64,000 nt of DNA from positions 7,529,001 to 7,593,000 of the forward strand of contig OU015673.1 of assembly GCA_907165275.2 (NCBI GenBank), written 5' to 3'. The translations under genes and the position numbers were made by a program. This document shows positions 48,641 through 59,585 of the stretch, one piece after another. A model generated the notes under the pieces. That model saw nothing but the letters and a program-made list of their open reading frames with translations, was not told the DNA's origin and ran no database searches. Each line of letters opens with the position of its first letter. Within the stretch, counting starts at the first letter, position 1. Origin of the DNA: Zygaena filipendulae. Lineage: Eukaryota > Arthropoda > Insecta > Lepidoptera > Zygaenidae.

Positions 48641-51600
48641 ATGGAGAGTCAAACTAATAGATTACGTAAAGGGCCGCTTCCCGGGGTAGATCGCCGGGGC
48701 ACGTCTGGAGCTGACGCTGGACGTTTCAGTATGCAAACCGTCAGTGGCTCCCTGCTGAACAGGCGGGCGGGAGTCGGGGAACCCGAAAATGCCACAGCCG
48801 AACTCAACAGCGATATCGAAGCTACTTTGCAGAGGAGGGATAGCCCAACTGCCTCTGCCGGTACTTCGGTTCAGACCACGACAAGTTCACAACTTAGTAT
48901 CGACAGTAGGAAAAAGTGGTCTGATGAAGAACTTCGCGAACTTATGTTTTGTTATTATAAAGCAAAATCACAAGGAATAGGATACATCAACAGATTATAT
49001 AATGCATTTAAAGAAAGGAATCCCAACAACCCGAAAATCCACCAGTTTTCTGGAAACACACTCGCTAATCAAGTGCGCAGCATAATCAACCGGAAGGTAA
49101 TATCTACAGAAGTCTTAATGCGAATTAAAACAACAGCAGAACAGCCAGATAGTGTACAAAACAGTGTGGCATCACACAATGCATCAGGCGAAAATAATTT
49201 AGCCACAGGCGTAACTTCGGATAGTGACCATAGGAGAAAATGGTCCAATATAGAAATACACGAACTCATGTTTTGTTATTTTAAAGCCAAATCTCAAGGT
49301 ACTAGGTACATAGAAAAAATGTTTCAATTATTTAAAGATAGAAATCCCACTAACCCAAAAATACACAAACTCAACGGGAGTAAACTTTCAAATCAAGCAC
49401 GTAGCATTATAAGCCGCAATGTAATAGATACCGAAACACTTAACGAAATAAAGCAAAGAGCTGAACGAGCAACAACCTCAATGACTACTGAACTAACGGA
49501 CGTTCATCCCACTTCGTCTAGAGCGCAGTCTCCTGCAACGTCACCAGCAACATCAAGACGCACTGTAAATACACCATCAGATACGCAGGACACACATATT
49601 CCAGCCACGCCTACGTCGTGGAAAAATACTTTTGCACCGCAAACATCACCAAACACTGCACAAAGCTTGGTAGACGGACGCAGCGAGTTAGACACACTGA
49701 CAAATGACTTCATAATAGATACAGATCTTGCATTGACTGAACGAACCCAATTATTTGAACATAACCCTAATCGAGACCCACGACCTGAAACATTATCTTA
49801 TAACTTAGAAGTGAATGAAGATACAGACCCGTTAATATTAAATTTTCTCGAAAATTATGCTATAGTAAAAGAATTATGTATTGATGATAGAAAATATCTC
49901 CCAAAAGCAAAATTTAATAAATTATTTCTCCAGAATCTCTTTAAGCTAAATAAATTCTTACCTAATATATTTAATACAAATAACACACTACGCGAAATTA
50001 ACGATATTTTATATGCTGCAGCTTTAACCTTAATAACAAATAACAACCAAAAACCATACACTCCTTTCAAAAAAATCAAGCCAAATAAGGATCCTCCATG
50101 GAAAGAACGTATCAAACGTAAAATTGAAACTTTAAGAAAAGAATTAGGGCAGTTAACAGAAATACGAAACGGAGCTAGCACAAGAAAAATGAATAAAGTA
50201 AAAGAAAATCTTTACAGGAAATACACAATTTCAAGCAATATAGAACACGATAATACAATAGAAACATTAAAACAAAAAATAAAAGCGCTAGCTGGACGGA
50301 TTAAACGATATGACGACATGAGTAAGAGGAAAACTCAGAACAAAAAGTTTGTCGAAAACCAACACAGGTTCTACTCTAACCTTTCTGACACCGCCAAAAC
50401 ACCCATTGATATACCCACTAAAACTCAAATTGAAACATTCTGGAACAACATACTTTCACAACCCGAATCATACAACAAGCAAGCAAACTGGATAAAGGAA
50501 CTGGAGCGTTCAAATGAGCAGATACAAGAGCACAGCTTTAGTGAAATAACAGTGGAACAGATAGAACATTCCATACGTAAATTATCAAATTGGAAATCAC
50601 CGGGTAACGATAAGGTACAAAATTACTACATTAAATATCTCACTAGCGCTCATGAACACATAGCCCGATTGTACACCAGGTTATTAAATGGCACCGAACC
50701 GTTAGACGAGTGGTTCACCACTGGCAGAGTCATATTAATACCCAAAGACGAGAACACCGCGGACCCGAAGAACTGGCGTCCAATTGCCTGCCTACCAACA
50801 ATGTACAAACTTTTTACATCAGTAATTAATAACGAGCTTTACGAACACTGTAGCAGAAACAACATCATAGCGCCGGAACAGCGAGGATGTAGAAGACATG
50901 CCAGAGGCTGCAAAGATCACCTCATGGTCAACAAGGCGATTCTAGAAGATGCACATACCTCCCAAAAAAACTTAAGCATGGCTTGGATAGATTACCAGAA
51001 GGCCTTTGATAGCCTACCGCATGAATGGCTTCTAAAAGTACTGGATATTTACAAGTGTCCAGACGCTATCAAGGAATTTCTGAAGAGAGCCATGCCAAAA
51101 TGGAGGGTCATAATGACAGCACAAGGCATACAAGACTCTGTAACAACAGAGCCAATTTACATACGCCGCGGTATCTTCCAGGGCGACGCATTATCACCAC
51201 TTCTATTTTGTATAGCCATAAATCCTATATCACAACTACTGAATAAATATGAAAATAAAGGGTATAAACTCAAGGAGAGCATTAATATCAACCACCTTTT
51301 GTACATGGATGACTTGAAAATCTACGCAAACAATAAAAATAACTTAAAAGTACTATTAGACACTACAGAAGTTTTCACTAAAGACATAGGCATGACTTTC
51401 GGACTCAAAAAGTGCAATACACTGATGCTGGTAGCTGGAAAGAGACAAGAATATGAAGGGGAGGGTCACATATTACTTAATGGGGATGAATTTAAAAGCT
51501 TAACCAAAAATCAGACATATAAATATTTAGGGATTCATGAATCTGGTAAAATAGATCATAGCGAAATTAGACAGCAACTACAAAAAGAATATTTTAGAAG

Positions 51601-52873
51601 ACTAAAGTCACTCACTAAATCTCACTTAAGTGCAAGGAATTTAATCAGGGCGATCAATGCTTATGCTATCCCGGTGCTTTTATATGCATTCGGAATAATT
51701 AACTTCAAACATAGCGACCTAAGCAAGATAGATACAAAAACTAGGAAAATATTAGCAATAAACAAAGCACATCAACAAAAGGCTGAGGTCGAGAGACTGT
51801 ACATACCAGTAGAAGAAGGAGGAAGGGGATTAATTAATGTAGAAAGAATGCACAAAATACAAATAATTAAATACAATCAATATCTAGAGAACGAACAAGA
51901 CTACCTAATTAAAACTATTGTAAAACATGACAAAAATCGCGAGAAATATTCAATAAACAAGGGAGCTGGTAACAATTTAACAGAAATAGGGCTCATATCA
52001 AATAATACTTACACAGATACAGAGATTAAAAATGCCGTCTTGAAAAAACAAATTAATACCTGGAAAAATAAACCTTTACACGGACAAATAGTCACATCAG
52101 TCCTCGAAAAACCTAACATCGATAAAGAGTACTCTTTTAAATGGCTCAAAAAACAACAAATCTCACCCACTTTCGAATCATCCATTTTTGCGATTCAGGA
52201 TCAAGCAGTAAGTACCAGACAACATGAAAGAGACATTCACAAAAAACCAGTCAGCGGTAGGTGCAGACTATGTCTGTCAAAAGATGAAACCGTCCAACAC
52301 TTAGTTTCTGGGTGTGAAAAGCTGGCCGGCACATACTACACTAAACGCCACAACAACATAGCACAATACGTCCACTGGGCCTTGGCCAAGAAGCACAATT
52401 TCACTGTCCCAAAACTCTGGTGGAAACATAACCTGTTGGAACCCTACACAATAGAAAACGAATCGGCTAAAATACTTTGGGAGATACCTATTCACACTGA
52501 CATAACCGTTACACACAATAGACCAGACATAATTTATATAAACAAAACAGAAAACAAAACCTACCTCATTGACATCACCGTACCGTCTGACTATAACATA
52601 GGCGCTAAAGAAATAGAGAAGTTAAGTAAATACCATTTATTAAAAACCGAACTGCATAGACTTTGGCACACACAAACTACAGTTATACCCATAGTGATAG
52701 GCTCCACGGGGATAATAGCTAGGAGCCTACACAGATACACACAAGCACTTAACGCAGACATCAACATCCATATAATGCAAAAACAAGCAGCAATCCACTC
52801 ATGCACGATAATCGCGAAAGTCTTGGGAGATTCAGTGTTTGTTAACACTGAGACTGGGTCTTCCTTTCCCTGA
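48641..52873 (+). CDS. Dong-like retrotransposon polyprotein: Myb-like x2, reverse transcriptase, C2HC knuckle, PD-D endonuclease
   Basis: 1410 codons, first ATG after an in-frame TGA at 48575. Residues about 1-85 are Ser/Thr-rich. Two similar modules of about 75 residues follow (about 88-163 and 196-271), each with KWSxxExxELMFCY, KAKSQG, RNPxNPKIH and NQxRSII. They resemble a Myb/SANT-like DNA-binding fold. A low-complexity linker leads to the reverse transcriptase: VILIPKDENT near 697, WIDYQKAFDSLP near 782, GIFQGDALSPLLF near 844 and YMDD at about 887-890. The thumb AYAIPVLLYAFG is near 1010. The knuckle CRLCLSKDETVQHLVSGC begins at about 1207 and the endonuclease RPDIIYINK...LIDITVP at about 1294-1314. 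By family knowledge the enzyme nicks target DNA and primes reverse transcription of its own RNA there. The gene is strongly A-rich compared with the neighbouring fragment. Confidence 0.92.
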   Translation: MESQTNRLRKGPLPGVDRRGTSGADAGRFSMQTVSGSLLNRRAGVGEPENATAELNSDIEATLQRRDSPTASAGTSVQTTTSSQLSIDSRKKWSDEELRELMFCYYKAKSQGIGYINRLYNAFKERNPNNPKIHQFSGNTLANQVRSIINRKVISTEVLMRIKTTAEQPDSVQNSVASHNASGENNLATGVTSDSDHRRKWSNIEIHELMFCYFKAKSQGTRYIEKMFQLFKDRNPTNPKIHKLNGSKLSNQARSIISRNVIDTETLNEIKQRAERATTSMTTELTDVHPTSSRAQSPATSPATSRRTVNTPSDTQDTHIPATPTSWKNTFAPQTSPNTAQSLVDGRSELDTLTNDFIIDTDLALTERTQLFEHNPNRDPRPETLSYNLEVNEDTDPLILNFLENYAIVKELCIDDRKYLPKAKFNKLFLQNLFKLNKFLPNIFNTNNTLREINDILYAAALTLITNNNQKPYTPFKKIKPNKDPPWKERIKRKIETLRKELGQLTEIRNGASTRKMNKVKENLYRKYTISSNIEHDNTIETLKQKIKALAGRIKRYDDMSKRKTQNKKFVENQHRFYSNLSDTAKTPIDIPTKTQIETFWNNILSQPESYNKQANWIKELERSNEQIQEHSFSEITVEQIEHSIRKLSNWKSPGNDKVQNYYIKYLTSAHEHIARLYTRLLNGTEPLDEWFTTGRVILIPKDENTADPKNWRPIACLPTMYKLFTSVINNELYEHCSRNNIIAPEQRGCRRHARGCKDHLMVNKAILEDAHTSQKNLSMAWIDYQKAFDSLPHEWLLKVLDIYKCPDAIKEFLKRAMPKWRVIMTAQGIQDSVTTEPIYIRRGIFQGDALSPLLFCIAINPISQLLNKYENKGYKLKESININHLLYMDDLKIYANNKNNLKVLLDTTEVFTKDIGMTFGLKKCNTLMLVAGKRQEYEGEGHILLNGDEFKSLTKNQTYKYLGIHESGKIDHSEIRQQLQKEYFRRLKSLTKSHLSARNLIRAINAYAIPVLLYAFGIINFKHSDLSKIDTKTRKILAINKAHQQKAEVERLYIPVEEGGRGLINVERMHKIQIIKYNQYLENEQDYLIKTIVKHDKNREKYSINKGAGNNLTEIGLISNNTYTDTEIKNAVLKKQINTWKNKPLHGQIVTSVLEKPNIDKEYSFKWLKKQQISPTFESSIFAIQDQAVSTRQHERDIHKKPVSGRCRLCLSKDETVQHLVSGCEKLAGTYYTKRHNNIAQYVHWALAKKHNFTVPKLWWKHNLLEPYTIENESAKILWEIPIHTDITVTHNRPDIIYINKTENKTYLIDITVPSDYNIGAKEIEKLSKYHLLKTELHRLWHTQTTVIPIVIGSTGIIARSLHRYTQALNADINIHIMQKQAAIHSCTIIAKVLGDSVFVNTETGSSFP

Positions 52874-52931
52874 GGGTCTCGGGGCGGAAGATACCAGAAT
52901 AATCCGGCCTTAAGCCGAGCTAAAAAACATA

Positions 52932-52932
<1 letters not shown>

Positions 52933-52994
<62 letters not shown>

Positions 52995-53071
52995 AAGAAA
53001 AGAGAAAGGAATAATAATAAAAGACTCTAAAAGTTACCAGCATATGCTGTGAAAAAAAATTAAAAAAAAAA

Positions 53072-53137
<66 letters not shown>
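52933..53137. repeat. (AAT)n with an A-rich interruption, third block
   Basis: AAT units occupy 52933-52983 and 53074-53137. Between them lie about 90 bp that are A-rich but not AAT (AAAGAAAAGAGAAAGGAAT, GACTCTAAAAGTTACCAGCA), origin unknown. Confidence 0.9.
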
Positions 53138-53387
53138 CCACATCACAACACACAGATCTACTTGATCCCACAGTAAGCTATTATTAGCTTGTGTCGTGGT
53201 AACCAAGCAAACGTGGTATATACTACATAGAATTACTTATATATTATACTATAGATTGTATAAACACACCCAGACTGGAAAATGGAACCCTGTGTTCATC
53301 ACACAAAGTCCACCCCCACCGGGAATCGAACCCGGAACCCCTTGATTAGCGGGTAGGCATGGTGACCTCTGCGTCAATCGGGTCGTC
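53138..53387 (-). mobile_element. tRNA-derived SINE with ATT tail, right copy (inverted)
   Basis: Reverse complement of the left copy: the head lies at 53311-53387 with B box GGTTCGATTCC, and the body ends ATCTGTGTGTTGTGATG before the tail. Differences of a few percent from the left copy and its own tail show a separate insertion event and not a transposon terminal repeat. Confidence 0.8.
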
Positions 53388-53983
53388 AATTATAATTGAA
53401 GGAGAAGTAATGCTGGCATAATATTCCATTGTTACCGAGTGATATTTCAGTCCGCGGTAGATAGGTATCACATATAATATAAAGGGAAAAATCAATACAT
53501 TTTCAGGTCTGATTTCAAACTTTACACGTTGTCGTGTCTGTAGGTACATAATTATTTGCTCGTTAGCCCCTCTTTGAAATTGTCAAGTAATTAATCAGTG
53601 GTTTCTGGAACTATCGTGGATACAAATTAGTCGGCAGTGTATCAACGGTTAAATCGATTTGCGTGGGCCTACGAAAAAATAAGTACGCAGCAGATTGTGT
53701 CAGATATACATAGTATTATAATAATTGTAGTTATAAACGTAAATTATTTAATTGTATATTGCATCTTCTGTTTAAACTCCAACAATATCAATTGATCTTT
53801 GATAAAACCTCCACACTTTATATCTTACTAGGGTTTTATTCTTTATTAAATTCGATATAGGCACCTACTTTAAAAACATTTTTGCTCTGTTCTTCTGTTA
53901 AAAATTTAATTTAAAATTTTACAAACCTACTTCTTACATAATATTTAACTCTAGATGATAATCTTATATATAAAATTCTCGTG

Positions 53984-54153
53984 TCACAATGTTCGTTCCC
54001 ATACTCCTCCGAAACGGCTTGACCGATTTTTATGAAATTTTATACGCATATTCAGTAGGTCTGAGAATCGGCTATTGTCTATTTTTCATCCCCCTAAATG
54101 GAGTTCCTGCGGGAATTCCGTAACTCACGCGGGTGGAACCGCGGGGCACAGCT
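53984..54153 (+). mobile_element. Helitron-like repeat (copy A)
   Basis: Interior GGAGTTCCTGCGGGAATTCC, end CACGCGGGTGGAACCGCGGG then GCACAGCTAG. The copy B equivalent is at 63381. Confidence 0.6.
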
Positions 54154-54269
54154 AGTAATTAATATAGAACAGTTAACATTTTAACATGTTAAAAGTAAAC
54201 TTGAAAATAAAAGGAAAAGTATTTATCCCATTAGAAAATATAAAAATACGAGTTTTGAATTGAGTTGTT

Positions 54270-54486
54270 AATCCTACTATTATTATAAATGTGAAAGTGT
54301 GGATGTTTGGATGTTTAAATGTTTGGATGTTTGTTACTCAATCACGCAAAAACGGCTGAATGGATTTGGATAAAATTTAGCATGCACGTTGTCAGGGGTA
54401 CAGAGAAGGACATTGGGTACTTTTTATCCCGCAATTCCCACGGAAACTCCGAAATTACCGCGGGTGAAACCGCGGGGCACAGCTAG
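54270..54486 (+). mobile_element. Non-autonomous Helitron, near complete (copy A)
   Basis: TCCTACTATTATTATAAATG to ACCGCGGGTGAAACCGCGGG then GCACAGCTAG. Flanked by A and T. Confidence 0.7.
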
Positions 54487-54593
54487 TATAATATAATATC
54501 ATGGATTGAGTAAATAAGAAATATGTATGTAAATAAATATAAGCTTCGGAATTATTGCCATACCCGAAAAGGGTCACTAAGTTGTAAGCACAG

Positions 54594-55960
54594 TTTATAA
54601 TATTATGTAACATCTGATTTGAAATGTACACTTGGTTGCAATAAATATTTGATTGATTGATTGACTCTTTGTGCAGGACGAAAGGATCCCATGTTACTCA
54701 GGGATGCTGCAGCTTCCTATTAGTGAAAGAAATTTCCCGAATCGGTTCAACAATTCCAGTGGATATCATCGCCCGCATCCAAAATAAACTTATTTTTTTA
54801 ATAATATTAGTAGATATCTATAAGAGTCTAAAAGAGTCAGACATAAAGGCGAATCTTGATTTATTTATATTTGTTTATTATACTTATGTAGAATAAAATT
54901 AGATGGTAGTAGTAAAAGTGGTAAATATTGTAGTAACAAATAGTATTTGATTAGGACTTTGAAGACACGAGCGCAGAAGCTACTCTATACTAATATTATA
55001 AAGAGGTAGAGTTTGTGAGTTTGTGGGTTTGTGAGGTACTTAATCTCTGGATCTACTGACTTTGAAAATGCTTTTCTCAATAGAAAACCACGTTATTTGT
55101 GAGTGTAATAGGCTATATTTTAACCCGGAATTCCCACGGGAACTCCAAAATTACCGCAGGTGAAACCAAGGGGAACAGCTACTATTTTTACTGTAACAAA
55201 TATCTCCATACTCCGCCTGGTAGCCTGGAAGAGATCGCTTTATAGTGATAAGGCCGCCATTTGGAGCCACTTAATACTTTCTGTTTCTAAATATTTTTTT
55301 TTATTGTACTGTTTGTGGTGTTCAATAAAGTGTTTTTCATTCATTGATTCATTCACTTTCACGGCAAAACACCCCAGTCCGAGCAAGGGGTGCATTGAAA
55401 ACCATCTGGATGAACATCTGGATTAGGGATGTTCATCCAGCACACGCTGAGTGCACTCCTATTGCCCCAATATATTATGTAAGTACCTATGTAAGTATGT
55501 TTCTTTTGTTGATTTTGTGCTGGAGCGAGTCGCGCATTTGCGACTCTCCCAATTAATTGATAAATAGAAAGAATTTGAAGTTTTCTTACTGTACTTATAT
55601 TTTTTTTTGTGCATTAAATGGTTTTTTATTATTTATTAATATACTGAGGTAGTTGCCCGATTGGCCACAGGCGTAAAGTACGTGTGCAAGTTTTTCCACA
55701 ATGCCTTGCTTCTCTATGAAACCTGTGGTAACCGTTTTAATAAAAAAAAACTGAGAGTTCTTAGCCTATCTACCATAAAGAAAAATAACAGAATGGAATC
55801 CATAAACAAAAAATCTCATTACAAGTAGGACAGCAGTCGGTTGGTGAACCCTGAGTTCGAAACTAAGCGAACTGGTGTCATAGAGCTCAGGGAGATCAAC
55901 AAAGACTTATAATTTAGAGGTTCATAGCATCTGCTACCAAGAAAGAGCTCGTATTATATA
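54594..55960. other. Spacer between duplication copies
   Basis: Holds a Helitron-like repeat (54994-55181, ending GGGGAACAGCTA), a LINE tail (55185-55360) and otherwise AT-rich DNA. Because copy B leaves the window at 64000, part or all of this spacer may belong to copy A. Confidence 0.5.
55185..55360 (+). mobile_element. LINE 3' end with ATTC-type tail
   Basis: GGAAGAGATCGCTTTATAGT and GATAAGGCCGCC, then GTGGTGTTCAATAAAGTGTT, ending CATTCATTGATTCATTCAC. The antisense copy at 60932-61148 has the same words inverted. Confidence 0.6.
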
Positions 55961-56467
55961 CACACCGGCAGAATTAGTGGAACATAAAAAGGCAGAGTAT
56001 AGAAATAATTACGTATATATATTAAAACAAATAATAATTAGACGTGAAGTAATAAATTAATATACATCTTTTAACACTTTAAAAGTTTGTAATTAAATTA
56101 TTAAATTTTATTTAAAATAATAATAAAAAAAAACACTTTTTCTTTAATTTGTGGGCACACAAATAATGTTGCAAATTAAAGATTACTGTGATTTTAACAC
56201 TAAATAAATGAACGATTAATAACGTGAGTTTCCCCTTCGTGATTCAACTTTTATTTGCAACATTGTCTGTGTTCTCACAAACTAGAGTTTTTTTTTTTAA
56301 TTTTGATTACTTTTAATAAAATTTAACTAAAAACTTCTTAAAGTCGATGTTAAAAGATGTATATTAGTTTATTACTTCATGCCTGATAATAATTTGTTTT
56401 AATATATATACGTAATTATTTCTATACTCTGCCTTTTTATGTTCCGCTAATTCTGCCGGTGTGTATA
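55961..56467. mobile_element. MITE family E with arms of about 130 bp, at the left edge of copy B
   Basis: Left end TACACACCGGCAGAATTAG and right end CTAATTCTGCCGGTGTGTA. The similarity extends inward through AAATAATTACGTATATATAT and ATATACATCTTTTAAC. The centre is AT-rich and non-coding. Confidence 0.75.
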
Positions 56468-56832
56468 TGTAACTACAGTCAAAAAGTTGATATAAAAAAA
56501 AAAAAAAAATCCAATATACATTTTGCTTCAGAAGCCCGTATAAGAGGATCCGTTCCAGATTTGAGTATTACAAGTAATACCCAATAAAAAGAAATTACTC
56601 GCTCGATCAGCTCCGGGGTAGAATGGAGATGATAATAATAATAATCGATGTAACTCAGTCCCTCAGCTCCATCGCTCAAGCATTACCTACCACAGAACAG
56701 AAAATAACAGATAGAAGGGACATCGACTTAGTTTAGTATGAAAACATCCAAACCAACCTCGCCGGGTGGTTTTCGCACACAAAACCATTCATTACGCACT
56801 AAAACATTAACTAACGTAAAGAAATGTATTAA

Positions 56833-58164
56833 TAGTACATTGTTATCCTAGGGGTGAAAGTAAAAGTAAAAGTCTTTCTCCCGAGGATAACACTGTGCTT
56901 TTCATTACGAATGCAAGGAAAGTCAAAATAAAAATAGGAATTAGCTAAAGAAAAAAATGAGTGAATTTTATTTTACATAAATCAGCCATTAGGTGTGCTA
57001 CTGGCCAGTAAGTATACCCCCTATGACATAAAAAAAAACTTGAGTTTCTGCAGTATCCAGCTGTCAGTTGAAAGCGATTCTCCCTAGGGCTGAAAAGTGT
57101 TACTTTCAATCCGCATCTCAGGCAACTTCAGACCTACTTTCCGAGTATGAGTAATGAAAACGCTTTTTCACCTCATCTATTCAAAAACTGACGTTTTATT
57201 CACATATATTATGTGCATCTAAAGTAGTACGTTTAGGTTCCCCTCAATAAGTGCGACTAAAAGTTGTACTGTAATCCATTTTAACCCACTGAACAGCGGG
57301 TAATAATGAGTTGTGAATTTGGAATATGAAACTTGTAATGTCTATCGCCAGAGACGACCAAGGAGGTCGTACGTCAAATACTGCACAAATTGTATGAATA
57401 AAGTACTGGCCGGTGGGACTCGCGCCTCAAACAAAAAAAAAAGAAAAAGGCGGCAACTGATGTGCTGTGTATGTTTATTTATCTGTTATTGCAATTTTAT
57501 TGATTTCACAAAATGTATTCGTCAAGTAAGTGAAGAGAGCACAATATTAACACCGGAATCTGTGAAAATATACGCAATAAATATTTAGGTTTGTATTATA
57601 TATTTTATAACAAATAAATATGTTACAGCGATTTTTTGCTTCATTTTCTCATAGAGGGGGATGAAAAGTAGAGTGTACCACTCGACATTAAAATTATTTT
57701 TTCCTCTGGCGATTTCTTTTGAATCCCTCTCTCCGTTCGGGATTCTATATATCTACTCTAGAATCCTTCACCCCGGTCTGGTTTCACAATAACGCCCTCG
57801 CCCTAAAAATACAATTTTTCATTACTCATACTCAGAAAGTAGGTCTGAAGTTGCCTGAGAAGCGGGTTGAAAGTAACACTTTTCAGCCCTAGGGAGAATC
57901 GCTTTCAACTGGCAGCTGGATACTGCAGAAACTCAAGTTTTTTTTTTATGTCATAGGGGGCATACTTACTGGCCAGTAGCACACCTAATGGTTGATTTAT
58001 GTAAAATAAAATTTACTCATTTTTTCTTTAGCTAATTCCTATTTTTATTTTGACTTTCCTTGCATTCGTAATGAAAAGCACAGTGTTATCCTCGGGAGAA
58101 AGACTTATTTAGTCCCTCGATCTACTTACTCGGTTACTTTCACCCCTAGGATAACAATGTACTA
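56833..58164 (+). mobile_element. PiggyBac-like non-autonomous element with long terminal inverted repeats
   Basis: TTAA (56829-56832 and 58165-58168) flanks ends TAGTACATTGTTATCCTAGG and CCTAGGATAACAATGTACTA. The inverted arms are about 320 bp, and both contain AATGCAAGGAAAGTCAAAAT or its complement and CCCTAGGGCTGAAAAGTG. The middle holds the cysteine-rich frame 57313-57588. TTAA duplication is diagnostic of the piggyBac superfamily; the terminal bases are not the usual CC start. Confidence 0.65.
57313..57588 (+). pseudogene. Possible piggyBac transposase C-terminal zinc-finger remnant (copy B)
   Basis: Same peptide as at 42257. It lies inside the intact long-repeat element, 155 bases or more from the left arm and without any catalytic domain, which fits an internal-deletion derivative of an autonomous element elsewhere in the genome. 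Confidence 0.4.
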
Positions 58165-58539
58165 TTAATACCTTATGATAAAATCTACTATATGGTTATG
58201 ATTTTACTTAGTCACTGTTTTCAAAATCACAGTTTTGGGAATATTGCGGTAAATATAGTCGGGATGGCAGCAAAAGAAGTTTTAGGCAAGTTAGAGATTA
58301 GCTCTAACTCCATTGCAACGGTGGCGCGCCTGCCCCGCCTACATGTCCTCTCTAGTTAATTTGTTTGCTCTGTGGGCATCACTATATAGATAGCACTCGG
58401 GTAGAGTTACCCTTTTCCGGGTCATTGGTTACTGCCGGGGGCTTTGGGCTATTTTTAAATTGCTTTTTATTTTATCATACAATAAAAATAATATTTCCAG
58501 TAATCCTTTAGCATAATCAGTGCCTTTTTTATTAATAAC

Positions 58540-59014
58540 TAGCTGCGCCCCGCGGTTTCACACGCGTGAGTTGCGGAATTCTCGCCGGAACTCCAAAGTA
58601 GCCTAATGTATTGCTTATAAAATCAGCTAATTAGGAGTGAAAGTCCCGTCAATATCGGTCCAAGCGTTTCGGAGACTCACCCGCGTGAGTTTCGGAATTC
58701 CCGCAGGAACTCCAAACTTATTTTATATAAACCTTGTGCTGACAATAACGAACACAAAAAAAAAACAATTATCCAATTTGGTTAAGTCGTTTGGAAGTTA
58801 TGCGCTTAGCAACACATTTGGCGATTTATTTTTATTACTATAGGTAATATTATAAATGTGAAAGTGTGAATGTTAGGATGTTTGTTACTCAATCACGCAA
58901 AAACGGCTGAACGGATTTGGATGAAATTTAACATGCACGTTGTCAGGGGTACAGAGAAGGACATAGGGTACTTTTTATCCCGGATTACCGTGGGTGAAAC
59001 CGCGGGGCACAGCT
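58540..59014. mobile_element. Two Helitron-like repeats (copy B)
   Basis: Antisense copy 58540-58735 (CTAGCTGCGCCCCGCGGTTT) and sense copy 58848-59014 (ending GGGTGAAACCGCGGGGCACA). They match 43368 and 43654 in copy A. Confidence 0.55.
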
Positions 59015-59150
59015 ATATATAAAAAATGAATCCCTATTTTCCTTGGTTACTTATTCTAAAAATCTTTAGATCGAATGAAATTCAGTTTTATTTCAATTTA
59101 AACAGTGCAAGCGTTAAAACGTCATAATCTTACTTTAATTTTATAATTTA

Positions 59151-59527
59151 CTAGCTGTCCCCCGCGATTTCATCCGCGGTAATTTCGGAGTTCCCGCGGG
59201 AATTCCGGGATAAAAACTATCCTATATCTTTTAAGTTGGACCATTTTATGAATGGTTATACAAAATTTTATCAAAATCCGTTCAGTAGTTTCGGAGTCCA
59301 TCGCGGATAAACAACGTGACACGTGATTTATATAATTATACTAGCTGTCGCCCGCGGTTTCACCCGCGGTGATTTTGAAATTCCCGCGGGAATTCCGGGA
59401 TAAAAACTATCCTATCTTTTAAGTTGGACCATATTATAAATGGTTACAAAATTTTATCAAAATCCGTTCAGTAGTTTCGGAGTCCATTGCGGACAAACAA
59501 CGTGACACGTGATTTATATATATTAGA
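59151..59527 (-). mobile_element. Two tandem Helitrons, absent from copy A
   Basis: Each plus-strand unit begins CTAGCTGTC, at 59151 and 59342, and ends CACGTGATTTATATA. They belong to the same subfamily as the triple at 24469. Copy A has uninterrupted TAATTTATTTATTTGG near 43965. Confidence 0.7.
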
Positions 59528-59585
59528 TTAGACTATTTGGTTTTCAACAATTAATGCCATGTTTTTGAAATAAATTCACGTAGTT

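Larger units (their letters stand above)
48528..52932 (+). mobile_element. Dong-like non-LTR retrotransposon, apparently full length
   Basis: It runs from GCCCCTCA directly after AATAATAA to AAAAAACATA directly before AATAATAAT, 4.4 kb. It has a 113-bp 5' leader with a ribozyme-like fold, a single 1410-codon ORF and a short 3' UTR. Dong of Bombyx mori is known to insert in TAA repeats, and the domain layout here (single ORF, reverse transcriptase, then knuckle and PD-D endonuclease) fits the R4/Dong clade. The absence of stops or frameshifts suggests it could be active or was recently so. Confidence 0.9.
56689..58375. mobile_element. MITE family F in copy B, split by the piggyBac-like element
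   Basis: Ends ACCACAGAACAGAAAATAAC at 56689 and TTTGCTCTGTGG at about 58375. It lacks the hAT-like insert seen in copy A. Confidence 0.55.
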
